Assembly: GCA_937891445.1 (NCBI GenBank)
Contig: CALAFV010000136.1
Location: 1 to 18,049, forward strand
Length of the DNA: 18,049 bases
Reading direction: 5' to 3'
Origin: an uncultured Phycisphaerales bacterium
GTDB lineage: Bacteria > Planctomycetota > Phycisphaerae > Phycisphaerales > UBA1924
The notes under the pieces are model-generated. The model did not search any database and was not told the DNA's origin. It was given only the letters and a program-made list of their open reading frames with translations. The translations under genes and the position numbers were made by a program. Shown here one piece after another: positions 6,335-14,369 of the stretch (position 1 is its first letter; the number at the start of each line of letters is the position of its first letter).

Positions 6335-7264
6335 GTGGCGTTCTTCAAGTCCGTCCTGGGCAAACTGAAGGAAGGGCTGGCCAAGACCCGCGAGGTCTTC
6401 GTCGGCGGCATCCGCACGATGCTCAGCGGGCGGAAGCTCGACGAGCAGTTGATTGAAGAACTGCGGATGCAACTGCTCGCGGCGGATGTGGGGGTTGAGG
6501 CGACGGAGCGGCTGGTCGCGGGCGTCCGCGCGGATTACCTCGCCGGGAAGATGACCCGCGGCGAGGATGTGCTGGACTATCTCAAGCGCGAGATCAAGGC
6601 GATGTGGCCGGAGGCGGACCGTCGGCTGCGCGAGGCCCCGGCCGGGCAGCGACCGACGGTCATCCTCGTCACCGGTGTCAACGGCGCCGGCAAGACGACG
6701 AGCATCGCCAAGTTGTGCTGGATGCTCCGCAAGCAGGGGCGCAGCGTGCTGCTGGCGGCGTGCGACACGTTCCGCGCGGGGGCGGTGCGGCAACTGGAGA
6801 TCTGGGGGGAGCGCCTGGGGGTCGAGGTCGTCAAGGGGCAGCAGGGGGGCGATCCGGCGTCGGTGGCGTTCGACGCGTGCAAGGCCGCGCTCAGCCGCGG
6901 GGTCGATGTGCTGATCATCGACACCGCGGGGCGGCTGCACACGCAGGACCCGCTGATGCGCCAACTCACCAAGATCCGCACGGTGGTGAACAAGCAAATC
7001 CCGGGCGCCCCGCACGAGACGCTGCTGGTGCTCGACGCCACCAGCGGGCAGAACGCCCTCCGCCAGGCGGAGGAGTTCTCCAAGGCGGCCGACGTGACCG
7101 GCATCATGCTGGCCAAACTCGACGGAACGGCCAAGGGGGGGATCATCATCGCGATCCGGTCGGCAACAAACATCCCCGTGAAGTTCGTCGGCCTGGGGGA
7201 GCGGCCGGAGGACATCGAGCCGTTCGACCCCGAGTCGTTCGTCGAGGCGATCTTCGAGATCTGA
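6335..7264 (+). CDS. ftsY: signal recognition particle receptor FtsY
   Basis: FtsY is the SRP receptor GTPase that docks ribosome-nascent-chain/SRP complexes at the inner membrane. The 309-residue product has a short amphipathic N-terminus (MAFFKSVLGKLKEGLAKTRE), then the helical N domain and the G domain. The P-loop GVNGAGKTTSIAKL lies near residue 114; DTFRAGAVRQL follows, then DTAGR near 195, and AKLDGTAKGG near 259. The usual T of TKLDG is A here, while the specificity residues KLD are kept. The C-terminus has the FVGLGERPEDIEPFDPESF signature that separates FtsY from Ffh. No long acidic A domain is present. The start is GTG 6335, with a purine run GGAGAGGGGG (6318-6327) upstream. It is the last gene of the ribH-nusB-ftsY operon. 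Confidence 0.97.
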   Translation: MAFFKSVLGKLKEGLAKTREVFVGGIRTMLSGRKLDEQLIEELRMQLLAADVGVEATERLVAGVRADYLAGKMTRGEDVLDYLKREIKAMWPEADRRLREAPAGQRPTVILVTGVNGAGKTTSIAKLCWMLRKQGRSVLLAACDTFRAGAVRQLEIWGERLGVEVVKGQQGGDPASVAFDACKAALSRGVDVLIIDTAGRLHTQDPLMRQLTKIRTVVNKQIPGAPHETLLVLDATSGQNALRQAEEFSKAADVTGIMLAKLDGTAKGGIIIAIRSATNIPVKFVGLGERPEDIEPFDPESFVEAIFEI

Positions 7265-7340
7265 GGGCGGCAGACCCCTCTGCACCGGGGAGCCGGCGCG
7301 AGGTTTCGGGCCGAGGGGAGCCTCACCCGGCCGCGGCGGA

Positions 7341-7346
7341 TACGCT
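7341..7346 (+). promoter_or_regulatory. candidate -10 (TACGCT) for the PP2C phosphatase gene
   Basis: TACGCT ends 10 nt before ATG 7357. There is no Shine-Dalgarno sequence and no evident -35. The same hexamer lies 7 nt before cstA. Confidence 0.35.
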
Positions 7347-7356
7347 GTGATCGCCC

Positions 7357-8706
7357 ATGGCGTCCGCCCACGACGGCCACCGTGCTTCCGAGATCAGCAT
7401 CCCCGCGCGTGTGTGGGACCGGGTCGTCGCCGTCATGGAGCGACTGGCTTCCAGCCGCGATCTGGACGAGGTGCTGGGGCTGATCATCGACTCGATGCGG
7501 GACTGCCTCGGGGCCGACCGCGCGACGGTCTTCCAGTACGACCCGGGGACGCACGAACTGTTCGCGACGCGGGCTCACGGGGTGGACCGGTCGCTGCGGT
7601 TCAGCGCCGATCTGGGGCTCGCCGGGGAGGCAGCGCGGACCAAGCAGATTGTCAACGTGCCGGACTGCTACGCCGACCCGCGGTTCAACCGCGACGTGGA
7701 CCGGCAGACCGGGTACCACACGCGGTGCCTGCTGGCGGTGCCGCTGGTGAGTTTCGACGGCGGGCTGGAGGGGGTGGCGCAGGTCCTCAATCGGGCCGAC
7801 GAGGGGGCGCCGGCTTTCGGGCCCTTCGACGAGACGATCGCGCGGGCGCTGGCCTCGCAGGCGGCGATCGCGATGCGCCGCGCGAGGCTGCTGGAGGCCG
7901 AGCGGCGGAAGAACAAGATGGAGGCGGACCTGAGCGTCGCACGCGAGATGCAACTGGCGACGTTCCCCGCCGCCTTGCCCCTGATCCCGGGGTTTGACAT
8001 CGCGGCGAGCAACCGTCAGGCGGACGAGACCGGGGGAGACACGTTCGACGTCGTGGGCCTGGGGGACAACGGCGGCGGGCGCGGGGCCCTGCTGCTGATG
8101 GCCGACGCCACGGGGCACGGGATCGGCCCGGCGCTGGCGGCGACGCAGGTGCAGGCGATGCTGCGGATGGCCGCGCGGCTGGGCACGCCCGTGGAGCACG
8201 CGGCGACGCACCTCAACACGCTCATGTGCGATGCCCTGCCCGTGGGGCGGTTCGTCACGGCGTTCATCGGAACGCTCGCCGGGCCGGGGGATGGGCGGAA
8301 CGGCGCCGTGGGGACGGTGCGGTACGTGGCGGCGGGGCAGGCGCCGGTGGTCGTCGTGCGTGCGGACGGGTCGTACGAGGCTCGCGACGCGACGGTCCTC
8401 CCGCTGGGTGTGGATCCGTGGCCGGAGCCGCCGAAGCCCGAGACGGTCACGCTGGAGCCGGGCGATGCGCTGGTGCTGCTGAGCGATGGGTACTACGAGT
8501 ACATGAATCACGCGCAGCGCCCCTTCGGCGTGGAGCGCGCCGTGGCGGCGGTGCGCGAGGCGCTGACGCGGCACCGGGGGGCGGAAGGGGTCGCCGCGGC
8601 GGTGATCGCGTCGGTTGACGCGGCCCTCGCGGCGTACGCGGCCGGGTGCGGGGGGGGAGCGCCGCAGGACGACCAGACGGCGCTGATCGTGGTCCGGCGG
8701 GCGTAG
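7357..8706 (+). CDS. GAF-sensor PP2C-type serine phosphatase (RsbU/SpoIIE family)
   Basis: This 449-residue soluble protein should dephosphorylate a STAS anti-sigma antagonist in response to a signal sensed by its GAF domain. The GAF domain spans about residues 16-180 and includes DRATVFQYDP, GLAGEAARTKQIVNVPD and a GVAQVLNRAD end typical of the fold. A helical linker (RLLEAERRKNKMEADLSVAREMQLATF) joins it to the PP2C domain. Metal-binding motifs are all present: GGDTFDVV near 226, MADATGHG near 247, SDGYYEYMN near 375 and QDDQTALIV near 437. An active enzyme is therefore expected. The natural partner set would be the kinase and STAS pair at 2103-3027, about 4 kb upstream but not in the same operon. 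The ligand of the GAF domain is unknown. Confidence 0.9.
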   Translation: MASAHDGHRASEISIPARVWDRVVAVMERLASSRDLDEVLGLIIDSMRDCLGADRATVFQYDPGTHELFATRAHGVDRSLRFSADLGLAGEAARTKQIVNVPDCYADPRFNRDVDRQTGYHTRCLLAVPLVSFDGGLEGVAQVLNRADEGAPAFGPFDETIARALASQAAIAMRRARLLEAERRKNKMEADLSVAREMQLATFPAALPLIPGFDIAASNRQADETGGDTFDVVGLGDNGGGRGALLLMADATGHGIGPALAATQVQAMLRMAARLGTPVEHAATHLNTLMCDALPVGRFVTAFIGTLAGPGDGRNGAVGTVRYVAAGQAPVVVVRADGSYEARDATVLPLGVDPWPEPPKPETVTLEPGDALVLLSDGYYEYMNHAQRPFGVERAVAAVREALTRHRGAEGVAAAVIASVDAALAAYAAGCGGGAPQDDQTALIVVRRA

Positions 8707-8726
8707 GCCCGGAAGCGGGTGGCCGC

Positions 8727-9887
8727 ATGAACGACGTGATCGTCATCGGCGTCGGCGCGATGGGCTCCTCGGCCTGCATGCACCTGGCGCAGCGGGGGGC
8801 ACGCGTGCTGGGGCTGGAGCGGCACGCGATCCCCCACGACATGGGGAGTTCCCACGGCCATTCGCGGATGATCCGGCTGGTGTACTCGGAGCACCCGGAC
8901 TACGTGCCGTTGCTCCGACGGGCGTACGAACTGTGGCACGCCCTGGAAGAGGCGACCGGGCGGTCGCTGCTGCGCGTGACGGGCGGGATCTACATGGGCC
9001 CGCCGGAGGGGGAGTTCATCGCGGGGGCGCGGCGGGCCGCGCAGGCTCACGGGCTGGATCACGAACTGATCGACCGCGCCGAACTGGGCCGCCGGTTCCC
9101 GCAGTTTCGCGTGCCGGAGTCGTTCGCGGGGTTCTGGGAGCCGTCGGCGGGGTACCTGATCCCGGAGGCGGTGATCGCGGCGCAGGCCGAGGCGGCCCTG
9201 CGGGCAGGGGCCGTGCTGCACGCCCACGAGTCGGTGCTGGACTGGGCGCCGGACGGCGCTGGGTACCGGGTCCGGACGACTCGCGGCGTCTACACGGCCG
9301 GGCGGCTGGTCTTCTGCGGCGGGGCGTGGGCTGGGAAACTCGTGGCGGACCTCGGCGTGGGAGTCGTGGCGACGCGGCAGGTGCTGGGGTGGGTGTGGCC
9401 GCGGCGACCGGACCTGTTCGAGGCGGGGCGGTTGCCGGTGTGGGCGATCGACGCTCCGCAACTGGACCCGCCGGGGTTGTACTACGGCTTCCCGATGGCT
9501 GGGGAAGTGCCGGGGTTCAAGGTCGCCCGGCACGCGCCGGGACGGGCGGTCGATCCGGATGTCGTTGACCGCAAGGACGTTGCGCTCACGGACGAGGCGG
9601 AGGTGCGGGCGGTGCTCCGCTCGTGCATCCCGGATGCGGACGGTCCGTTGCTAGCGCTGCGGACGTGTCTGTACGAGAACTCACCCGATGCGCACTTCAT
9701 CATCGACCGGCACCCGGCGCACCCGGGGGTGACGGTGGCGTGCGGGTTCAGCGGTCACGGGTTCAAGTTCGCGTCGGTGGTGGGGGAGGTGCTGGCCGAC
9801 CTGGCGCTCGAAGGGCGGACGCGGCACCCGATCGGCTTTCTTGGACTCGGCCGCTTCGGGAAGCCGGCGGCGGGGGAGCGGGCCTGA
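8727..9887 (+). CDS. monomeric sarcosine oxidase / N-methyl-amino-acid oxidase-like flavoprotein
   Basis: This FAD-dependent amine oxidase of the MSOX/MTOX family oxidises N-methyl amino acids to formaldehyde, the amino acid and H2O2. The 386-residue product has the dinucleotide-binding motif VIGVGAMGSSA at its N-terminus, the Glu-terminated second strand VLGLERH, and the family motif SSHGHSRMIR. Cys314 in RTCLYENSPDAHFIID matches the cysteine that binds FAD covalently in MSOX (Cys315). CGFSGHGFKFASVVGE is the conserved C-terminal motif. Length is typical (about 390). ATG 8727 lies 20 nt after the phosphatase stop, with only a weak GGAAG upstream, so it may be read through from that gene. The exact substrate is not certain: sarcosine, N-methyltryptophan or pipecolate oxidases share these motifs. 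Confidence 0.9.
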   Translation: MNDVIVIGVGAMGSSACMHLAQRGARVLGLERHAIPHDMGSSHGHSRMIRLVYSEHPDYVPLLRRAYELWHALEEATGRSLLRVTGGIYMGPPEGEFIAGARRAAQAHGLDHELIDRAELGRRFPQFRVPESFAGFWEPSAGYLIPEAVIAAQAEAALRAGAVLHAHESVLDWAPDGAGYRVRTTRGVYTAGRLVFCGGAWAGKLVADLGVGVVATRQVLGWVWPRRPDLFEAGRLPVWAIDAPQLDPPGLYYGFPMAGEVPGFKVARHAPGRAVDPDVVDRKDVALTDEAEVRAVLRSCIPDADGPLLALRTCLYENSPDAHFIIDRHPAHPGVTVACGFSGHGFKFASVVGEVLADLALEGRTRHPIGFLGLGRFGKPAAGERA

Positions 9888-9924
9888 TCGGCCGGGAATT
9901 GCTGTTTTTTCGGGCTCCTGTGAG

Positions 9925-9953
9925 TTGAACGCCGACGGAAAAGACGCTACAAA
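9925..9953 (+). promoter_or_regulatory. sigma-70-like promoter of the HU-like gene
   Basis: TTGAAC (9925-9930) and TACAAA (9948-9953) are separated by exactly 17 bp. This is the best -35/-10 pair in the window. Initiation near 9960 would leave a 5' leader of about 60 nt, unlike the short leaders proposed for other genes. Confidence 0.6.
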
Positions 9954-10022
9954 GCCGGGCTCACGGAGGCGTCGGCAAACCCGGTGGGGGGGGTGGGGGA
10001 CGCCAAAGGAATGGAGATGGCG

Positions 10023-10409
10023 ATGGCCAAAACGATGAAGAAGAAGACGGCGGGCAAGGGCGGCATGAACGGGACGCGGTCGGCCGGCAAGCCCAAGAAG
10101 ATCACCGCGGCCTCGAAGCCCCGCACCAAGAGCGAGCTGTACAGCACGATCGCGGAGGCGACCGAACTCACCAAGAAGCAGGTCGCGTCCGTCTTCGACA
10201 CGCTGGGGCAGGTGCTCGCGGCCGACCTTGCCAAGGGCCACGTGGTCAACGTCGGCGGCCTGATGAAGGTCACCGTGACCCGCAAGCCCGCGACCAAGGA
10301 GCGCGAGGGCATCAACCCCTTCACGGGCGAGAAGCAGATCTTCAAGGCCAAGCCCGCCCGCAACGTCGTCAAGGTCCGCCCGCTGAAGACCCTCAAGTCG
10401 ATGGTCTGA
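10023..10409 (+). CDS. HU-family histone-like DNA-binding protein with basic N-terminal extension
   Basis: This 128-residue nucleoid protein has a Lys/Ala/Gly-rich N-terminal extension (MAKTMKKKTAGKGG and onward to about residue 38). The HU core follows, from KSELYSTIAEATELTKKQVASV. The beta-arm region reads INPFTGEKQIFKAKPARN, in place of the GRNPxTGExxxI motif of classical HU. The positive extension may add DNA contacts like eukaryotic linker-histone tails, which is inference. Three in-frame ATGs lie at 10011, 10017 and 10023. AAAGGA (10005-10010) suits 10017 and GGAG (10013-10016) suits 10023, so the start may be two residues earlier. A canonical promoter lies upstream, and a converging sirtuin gene follows. 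Confidence 0.9.
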   Translation: MAKTMKKKTAGKGGMNGTRSAGKPKKITAASKPRTKSELYSTIAEATELTKKQVASVFDTLGQVLAADLAKGHVVNVGGLMKVTVTRKPATKEREGINPFTGEKQIFKAKPARNVVKVRPLKTLKSMV

Positions 10410-10424
10410 GGCGACCAGCAGCGT

Positions 10425-10474
10425 GACCTGCCCCGCCGGGCTCAGAAGTGAGCGTCGGCCGGGCGAGCCAGGTC
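10425..10474. terminator. possible bidirectional terminator between HU and sirtuin genes
   Basis: GACCTG (10425-10430) and CAGGTC (10469-10474) are the outer arms. GCTCA (10440-10444) and TGAGC (10449-10453) close a GAAG loop, with imperfect GC-rich pairing between. No T-run is present on either side. The position between convergent genes supports, but does not prove, a termination role. Confidence 0.35.
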
Positions 10475-10502
10475 CCCGCCGCGACACCGCCGAGCGTCCG
10501 AC

Positions 10503-11324
10503 TCACGTCGGCCGGTCGGCCTGCCGCGGCGGGTTGTCGTTTTGGACCTCGGGGACGGCGATGCCCAGCATCGCCGCCAGCGCGGGGAGGATTCGGCCCG
10601 AGAGGCCGGTCAGCGCGATGTCCACCACGCCGGTGGCGGGCGTCGGGTCGCGGTTGATCTCGATCGTCACGGCGCCGCGGCTGCGGGCCTCGTCGATGAA
10701 GCCCGCCGCGGGGTAGACGACGGCGCTGGTTCCGATCGAGATGAACAGATCGCAGGCGGCGATGGCCCGCTGCGCCGCGTCGATCGCCTCGGCCGGGAGC
10801 GCCTCGCCGAACCAGACGACGCAGGGGCGGAGCAGGCCGCCGGCCGCGGATTTGGGCGGGAACTCGGTCATCGGCTCCGGCGGCGGCGTGATGCGCTCGC
10901 CGGTGCGCGTGCAGCGCCATTCGAGGATCGTGCCGTGCAGTTCGACGACGCCGGTGCTGCCGGCGCGCTGGTGGAGCCGGTCCACGTTCTGCGTCAGAAG
11001 CGTGAACGACCGTTGCTCCGCCTCGGCCCGGCGCTGGAGCGCCGCCAGCGCGAAGTGGCCGGCGTTGGGCTTGCAGCCCAGGACCATCTGCCGCCGCCAG
11101 TCATACCAGCGGGTCACCAGCGCGGGGTCGCGTGCGAAGGCCTCCGGCGTGGCCAGTTCATGCGGGTCGTACTTCGCCCACAGGCCGGTCATCGCGTCGC
11201 GGAAGGTCGGCACACCGCTCTCGGCGCTGGCTCCGGCGCCGGTGAGCACGACGATCGAGCGGGCGCTGCCCAGCGCCGCGGCGGCGGCTCGCATGCGCGG
11301 ATCGGCGGGATCGGGGTTGTTCAC
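10503..11324 (-). CDS. NAD-dependent protein deacylase, class III sirtuin lacking zinc cysteines
   Basis: Sir2 proteins remove acyl groups from lysine using NAD+. The 273-residue product has the NAD-binding motifs GAGASAESGVPTFRD (29-43) and TQNVDRLH (111-118), the catalytic His130 in ELHGT, and RPCVVWFGE (166-174). Tyr74 and Arg77 in WYDWRR match the CobB/SIRT5 pair that recognises negatively charged acyl groups such as succinyl and malonyl, so desuccinylase activity is predicted. Of the four zinc cysteines usual for the family, only Cys138 is recognisable. Cys168 sits in the RPxVVWFGE motif and is not a zinc ligand. The GTG start at 11324 overlaps the birA stop by 4 nt, so it is the last gene of the M28-birA-sirtuin operon. 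The family call is firm; the acyl specificity is inferred. Confidence 0.92.
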   Translation of the reverse strand: MNNPDPADPRMRAAAAALGSARSIVVLTGAGASAESGVPTFRDAMTGLWAKYDPHELATPEAFARDPALVTRWYDWRRQMVLGCKPNAGHFALAALQRRAEAEQRSFTLLTQNVDRLHQRAGSTGVVELHGTILEWRCTRTGERITPPPEPMTEFPPKSAAGGLLRPCVVWFGEALPAEAIDAAQRAIAACDLFISIGTSAVVYPAAGFIDEARSRGAVTIEINRDPTPATGVVDIALTGLSGRILPALAAMLGIAVPEVQNDNPPRQADRPT

Positions 11325-12109
11325 GGGGCGCCCTCCGAGGGGATGTGCATCTCGCAGCCCGGGAGCGCGACGACCTGACCCTCGCTCGTGCGGACGACGG
11401 GGAGGCCGTCATCGGAGAGGCCGACGAGCGTGCCGCGAATGGGAGCCCCGCCGGGGAGGCTCAGCGTGACAGGCCCACCGAGGCCGAAGAGACGTTCACG
11501 GGTCAGAGACAGGGCTGCGGCCGTGTTCGGCTCGTTGAGGGCGGCCAGCAGGCGGGCGCACAGGTCTTCGCGCAGGTCGTCGAGGTCAACCTCCCGGCCG
11601 AGCCGGTCCAGCAACGACGTCGGCTCGCGGCGCAGGCCAACGGGGAGGAGGGCCGCGGGGAAGTTCGCGTTGACGCCGACGCCGATCAGCGCCCACGTCC
11701 CGCCGGCGGGATGTCGGACGGTTTCGCTCAGGACGCCGAGGATCTTGCGCCCGTCGACGAGCACATCGTTGGGCCACTTGAGGCGGACGCCGGCGGCTCC
11801 ATCCGGGCCTCCCTCGCAGACGCGCACCATCGCCGCCAGGCACGCAGCGCCGACGCGCAGGCCGAGGGTCTGGAGGCTGTCGAGCGCCGAACCGACGGGG
11901 GAGACGAGCGTCATCCACAGCCCGCCGCGGGGGCTGCTCCACGGGCGGCCGTGGCGGCCGAGGCCACCGGTCTGCTCCGCAGCGATGTAGAGCACGGGGC
12001 CATCATGGGCGCCGATGGCCCCGGACCGGATCTGCCGCCGCGCGTGCAGGTTCGTCGAGTCGAGGACGTCGAATCGCTCGAGCCGCACGGGCGGCAGTGG
12101 GGGATTCAT
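11321..12109 (-). CDS. birA: biotin--[acetyl-CoA-carboxylase] ligase, no repressor domain
   Basis: BirA activates biotin as biotinyl-AMP and attaches it to the biotin carrier domain of carboxylases. The 262-residue protein starts directly with the catalytic domain (LERFDVLDSTNLHARR). It has the biotin/ATP loop TGGLGRHGRPWSSP, then KWPNDVLVDGRKILGVL, and a GVGVNANFP strand. A small C-terminal SH3-like domain follows. The DNA-binding helix-turn-helix domain of bifunctional BirA is absent, so it should be a ligase only. ATG 12109 overlaps the stop of the peptidase gene (ATGA), and its own stop overlaps the sirtuin start, indicating coupled translation. An acyl-CoA carboxylase subunit gene lies 4 kb upstream on the same strand. 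Confidence 0.94.
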   Translation of the reverse strand: MNPPLPPVRLERFDVLDSTNLHARRQIRSGAIGAHDGPVLYIAAEQTGGLGRHGRPWSSPRGGLWMTLVSPVGSALDSLQTLGLRVGAACLAAMVRVCEGGPDGAAGVRLKWPNDVLVDGRKILGVLSETVRHPAGGTWALIGVGVNANFPAALLPVGLRREPTSLLDRLGREVDLDDLREDLCARLLAALNEPNTAAALSLTRERLFGLGGPVTLSLPGGAPIRGTLVGLSDDGLPVVRTSEGQVVALPGCEMHIPSEGAP

Positions 12110-14355
12110 TGGCCCGCCTCCGGTGCGCCCTCCTGACGACTGGCGTCGGTGCGGTCGGCGATCGTTTCGAGGCCGTCGAGGACGCCCTCGATGGCATTGA
12201 GGACACCGTCGTACATCGGCAGGGCCCGCTGGAGTTCCGGGGCGTCGTTGCGCTCGATCGCCCGCGCCAGCGCGGGGAGGACCCACGCGGCATAGCCGGA
12301 GTCCTCGTCCGTCGCGGCCTGGAGGTTGCGGAACCACGGACGCCCGGGGATTCCCTGCGGCCGGATCCACGCGCGGTCGAGGGCCATGAGCAGGCGGTTG
12401 GTCTGGCCGAGTTGGCTGTCAGCGAGGTCGCCGCGAGCAACGGCGGCGAGGAGGCGGGCCTCGACGGCCGCGGCACGCTGGGCGATGCGGCCGGCTCGCG
12501 AGTCCAGGTCGGCGAGTTCGCGGGCCGTGACCACGCGGCCGTCGGGGGAGGTCGAGGGCGTGAGGATGGATGGCTTGCCGCGGGCGGCGCTGCGATCGGT
12601 GAGTTGCATCAGCGCGCGGCGCATGTCGACGAGCGGGCGGGCCGGATCCAGCGGCAGCATCGGGGCGCATGCCAGCCGCGCGGCGATGGCGTTGGTCATG
12701 CGCGTGACCATCAGGGCGGGCTCGTAGTCCGGGCCGACGACCTTCCAGTACCACTGGAGCGTGTCGCGCGTCGTGTGCCAGGCGGTCCCCGGCGAGCCGC
12801 CTGCGCCGAGCCCTGCGGAGGGGACGAGCGTGTGGCAGAGGAAGCCGACGTGGTCCGATCCGCCGCCGACGTCGCCGAAAAGGGGCAGGCCGGGGATGCG
12901 TGGATCGGGGGCACGCGCGAGCCACGCGTCGAGGACGGTCCGGTCCGGCGCGCGGGCCTGGGGCGTGACGCGGGCGCAGTCGGCGATCAGCCGGCGGAGC
13001 GAGGGGGAGGCGGAGGCGCCGAAGTCCGGGCCCATCGACGCCATGTCGAGGTTGATGTACGCGACGGCGGAGGTGAAGAGCCGGTCACGGTTGGCCTCGA
13101 CCCACTCGACCGAGCCGATGATGCCGAACTCCTCCGCGCCCCAGGCCGCAAAGACGATGCTGCGGTCGGGCCTGTGCCCGGCCCGCGCCTGCTCCGCGAA
13201 GCAGCGGGCCGATTCGAGCACGACGATCGTGCCCGCGAGCGGATCGGAGGCCCCGAAGCCCCACGCATCGTGGTGCGAGCCGACGATGACCATCTGGTCC
13301 GGGTGCTTCTCGCCGCGGAGCGTGCCGAGGATGTTCCAGGTCTGGGCAATCTCCCGCTTCTGCTCGACGTGGACGCGGACCTTCGGGCCGCCCTCGCCGC
13401 CGGTGAGGCGGTAGGGGAGCGGGAGCCCGCCCTGCCACCCCTGCGGCACGGCCGGGCCCTTCATGCGCGCCAGGATCTCCTTCGCCGCGGCCCAGCCGAC
13501 GGGCTGGACGGGGATTGTCGGCAGGTCCACGGATTTGGGGTCCTGGCGTTTGGCGTCCTTCGTCGCCTCGACGAACGGGGTGAGCGGGTCGCCGGAGTAC
13601 GGCAGCGTGGCGACGCCGCCGCGTTGGATGCACGTTTCGGTCTGGTACCCGCCTTCGGGGTACATCAGGCCTTTCATGTACCCGGTGTCGGCCGGGTCGG
13701 TGAAGATGACCACCGCGGCGGCGCCGGCGGCCTGGGCGAACTTGACCTTGTACCCGCGGAAGTTGCCGCCGTAGCGGGCGAGGACGACCTTGCCGCGGAC
13801 GTCGATCCCCAGTTCGGCGAGTTTCTCGAAGTCGGCCTTGGTGCCGTAGTTGGCGTAGACGACCTCGGCCGTGACGTCGCCGGAGCCGGACCACGCGTTC
13901 CAGCCAGGCCACAGTTCCGGGTTCTCGGTGAAGGTGTCGCCGTCGATCGGGCTCTCTTTGATTCCCAGCGGGGTGCGAGTCCCGTCCGCGTCGATCACCT
14001 CGAGCGTGGCGGCGACCGGTCGGCAGAGGTAGACCCAGATCTCGTGTCGCTCAACCTCCAGTCCCATCCCCTCGAAGGCCGCGGCGATCCGCTCGACGGT
14101 GCGGCGGTCGCCGTCGGTGCCGGCGACGTGCGGCTCGCAGGCGAGCAGTTCGTGCCACTGCATGAGCCGCTCGGGGCTGGCGGTCGCGTTGAGGGCGGCC
14201 TCGTAGTCGGCGTACGCCTGACGCTGGTCCGGGGGCCAGTGGGCCAGCGCGGGGAGCGGTTCGGGAGCCTCGCACTGAAGCGGCTGATGGGCGCCCGCCG
14301 TCGCGGCGGCCAGGGTGAGCGTGGACAGGGCGCAGGTCGCGGCGAGCGTTCGCAT
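12106..14355 (-). CDS. secreted M28 metallopeptidase, glutamate carboxypeptidase II-like
   Basis: This 749-residue exported di-zinc peptidase has the three-domain plan of glutamate carboxypeptidase II and transferrin receptor. The signal peptide is MRTLAATCALSTLTLAAATAGA. A PA (protease-associated) insert lies about residues 150-290, including KVVLARYGGNFRGYKVK and AAAVVIFTDP. The catalytic domain has the zinc ligands in GSHHDAWGFGASDP (near 358-371; His and Asp), AAWGAEEFG (catalytic and zinc Glu, near 405), NLDMAS (near 432) and TAWHTTRDT (final His, near 521). A helical C-terminal dimerisation domain follows. All metal ligands are intact, so activity is expected, likely release of C-terminal or N-terminal residues from peptides in the periplasm. 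ATG 14355 is 14 nt after the cstA stop, consistent with an operon. Substrate is unknown. Confidence 0.92.
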   Translation of the reverse strand: MRTLAATCALSTLTLAAATAGAHQPLQCEAPEPLPALAHWPPDQRQAYADYEAALNATASPERLMQWHELLACEPHVAGTDGDRRTVERIAAAFEGMGLEVERHEIWVYLCRPVAATLEVIDADGTRTPLGIKESPIDGDTFTENPELWPGWNAWSGSGDVTAEVVYANYGTKADFEKLAELGIDVRGKVVLARYGGNFRGYKVKFAQAAGAAAVVIFTDPADTGYMKGLMYPEGGYQTETCIQRGGVATLPYSGDPLTPFVEATKDAKRQDPKSVDLPTIPVQPVGWAAAKEILARMKGPAVPQGWQGGLPLPYRLTGGEGGPKVRVHVEQKREIAQTWNILGTLRGEKHPDQMVIVGSHHDAWGFGASDPLAGTIVVLESARCFAEQARAGHRPDRSIVFAAWGAEEFGIIGSVEWVEANRDRLFTSAVAYINLDMASMGPDFGASASPSLRRLIADCARVTPQARAPDRTVLDAWLARAPDPRIPGLPLFGDVGGGSDHVGFLCHTLVPSAGLGAGGSPGTAWHTTRDTLQWYWKVVGPDYEPALMVTRMTNAIAARLACAPMLPLDPARPLVDMRRALMQLTDRSAARGKPSILTPSTSPDGRVVTARELADLDSRAGRIAQRAAAVEARLLAAVARGDLADSQLGQTNRLLMALDRAWIRPQGIPGRPWFRNLQAATDEDSGYAAWVLPALARAIERNDAPELQRALPMYDGVLNAIEGVLDGLETIADRTDASRQEGAPEAGQ

Positions 14356-14369
14356 GTGAGAGGTTCGGA

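Noticed and set aside
7265..7356. Terminator or riboswitch after ftsY
   Set aside because: Only a 4-bp stem (CAGA/TCTG) was found, with no T-run and no known riboswitch core.
9888..9924. Intrinsic terminator after the sarcosine oxidase-like gene
   Set aside because: A T6 run is present (about 9905-9910), but the preceding sequence forms only a 4-bp GGCC stem at the wrong distance.
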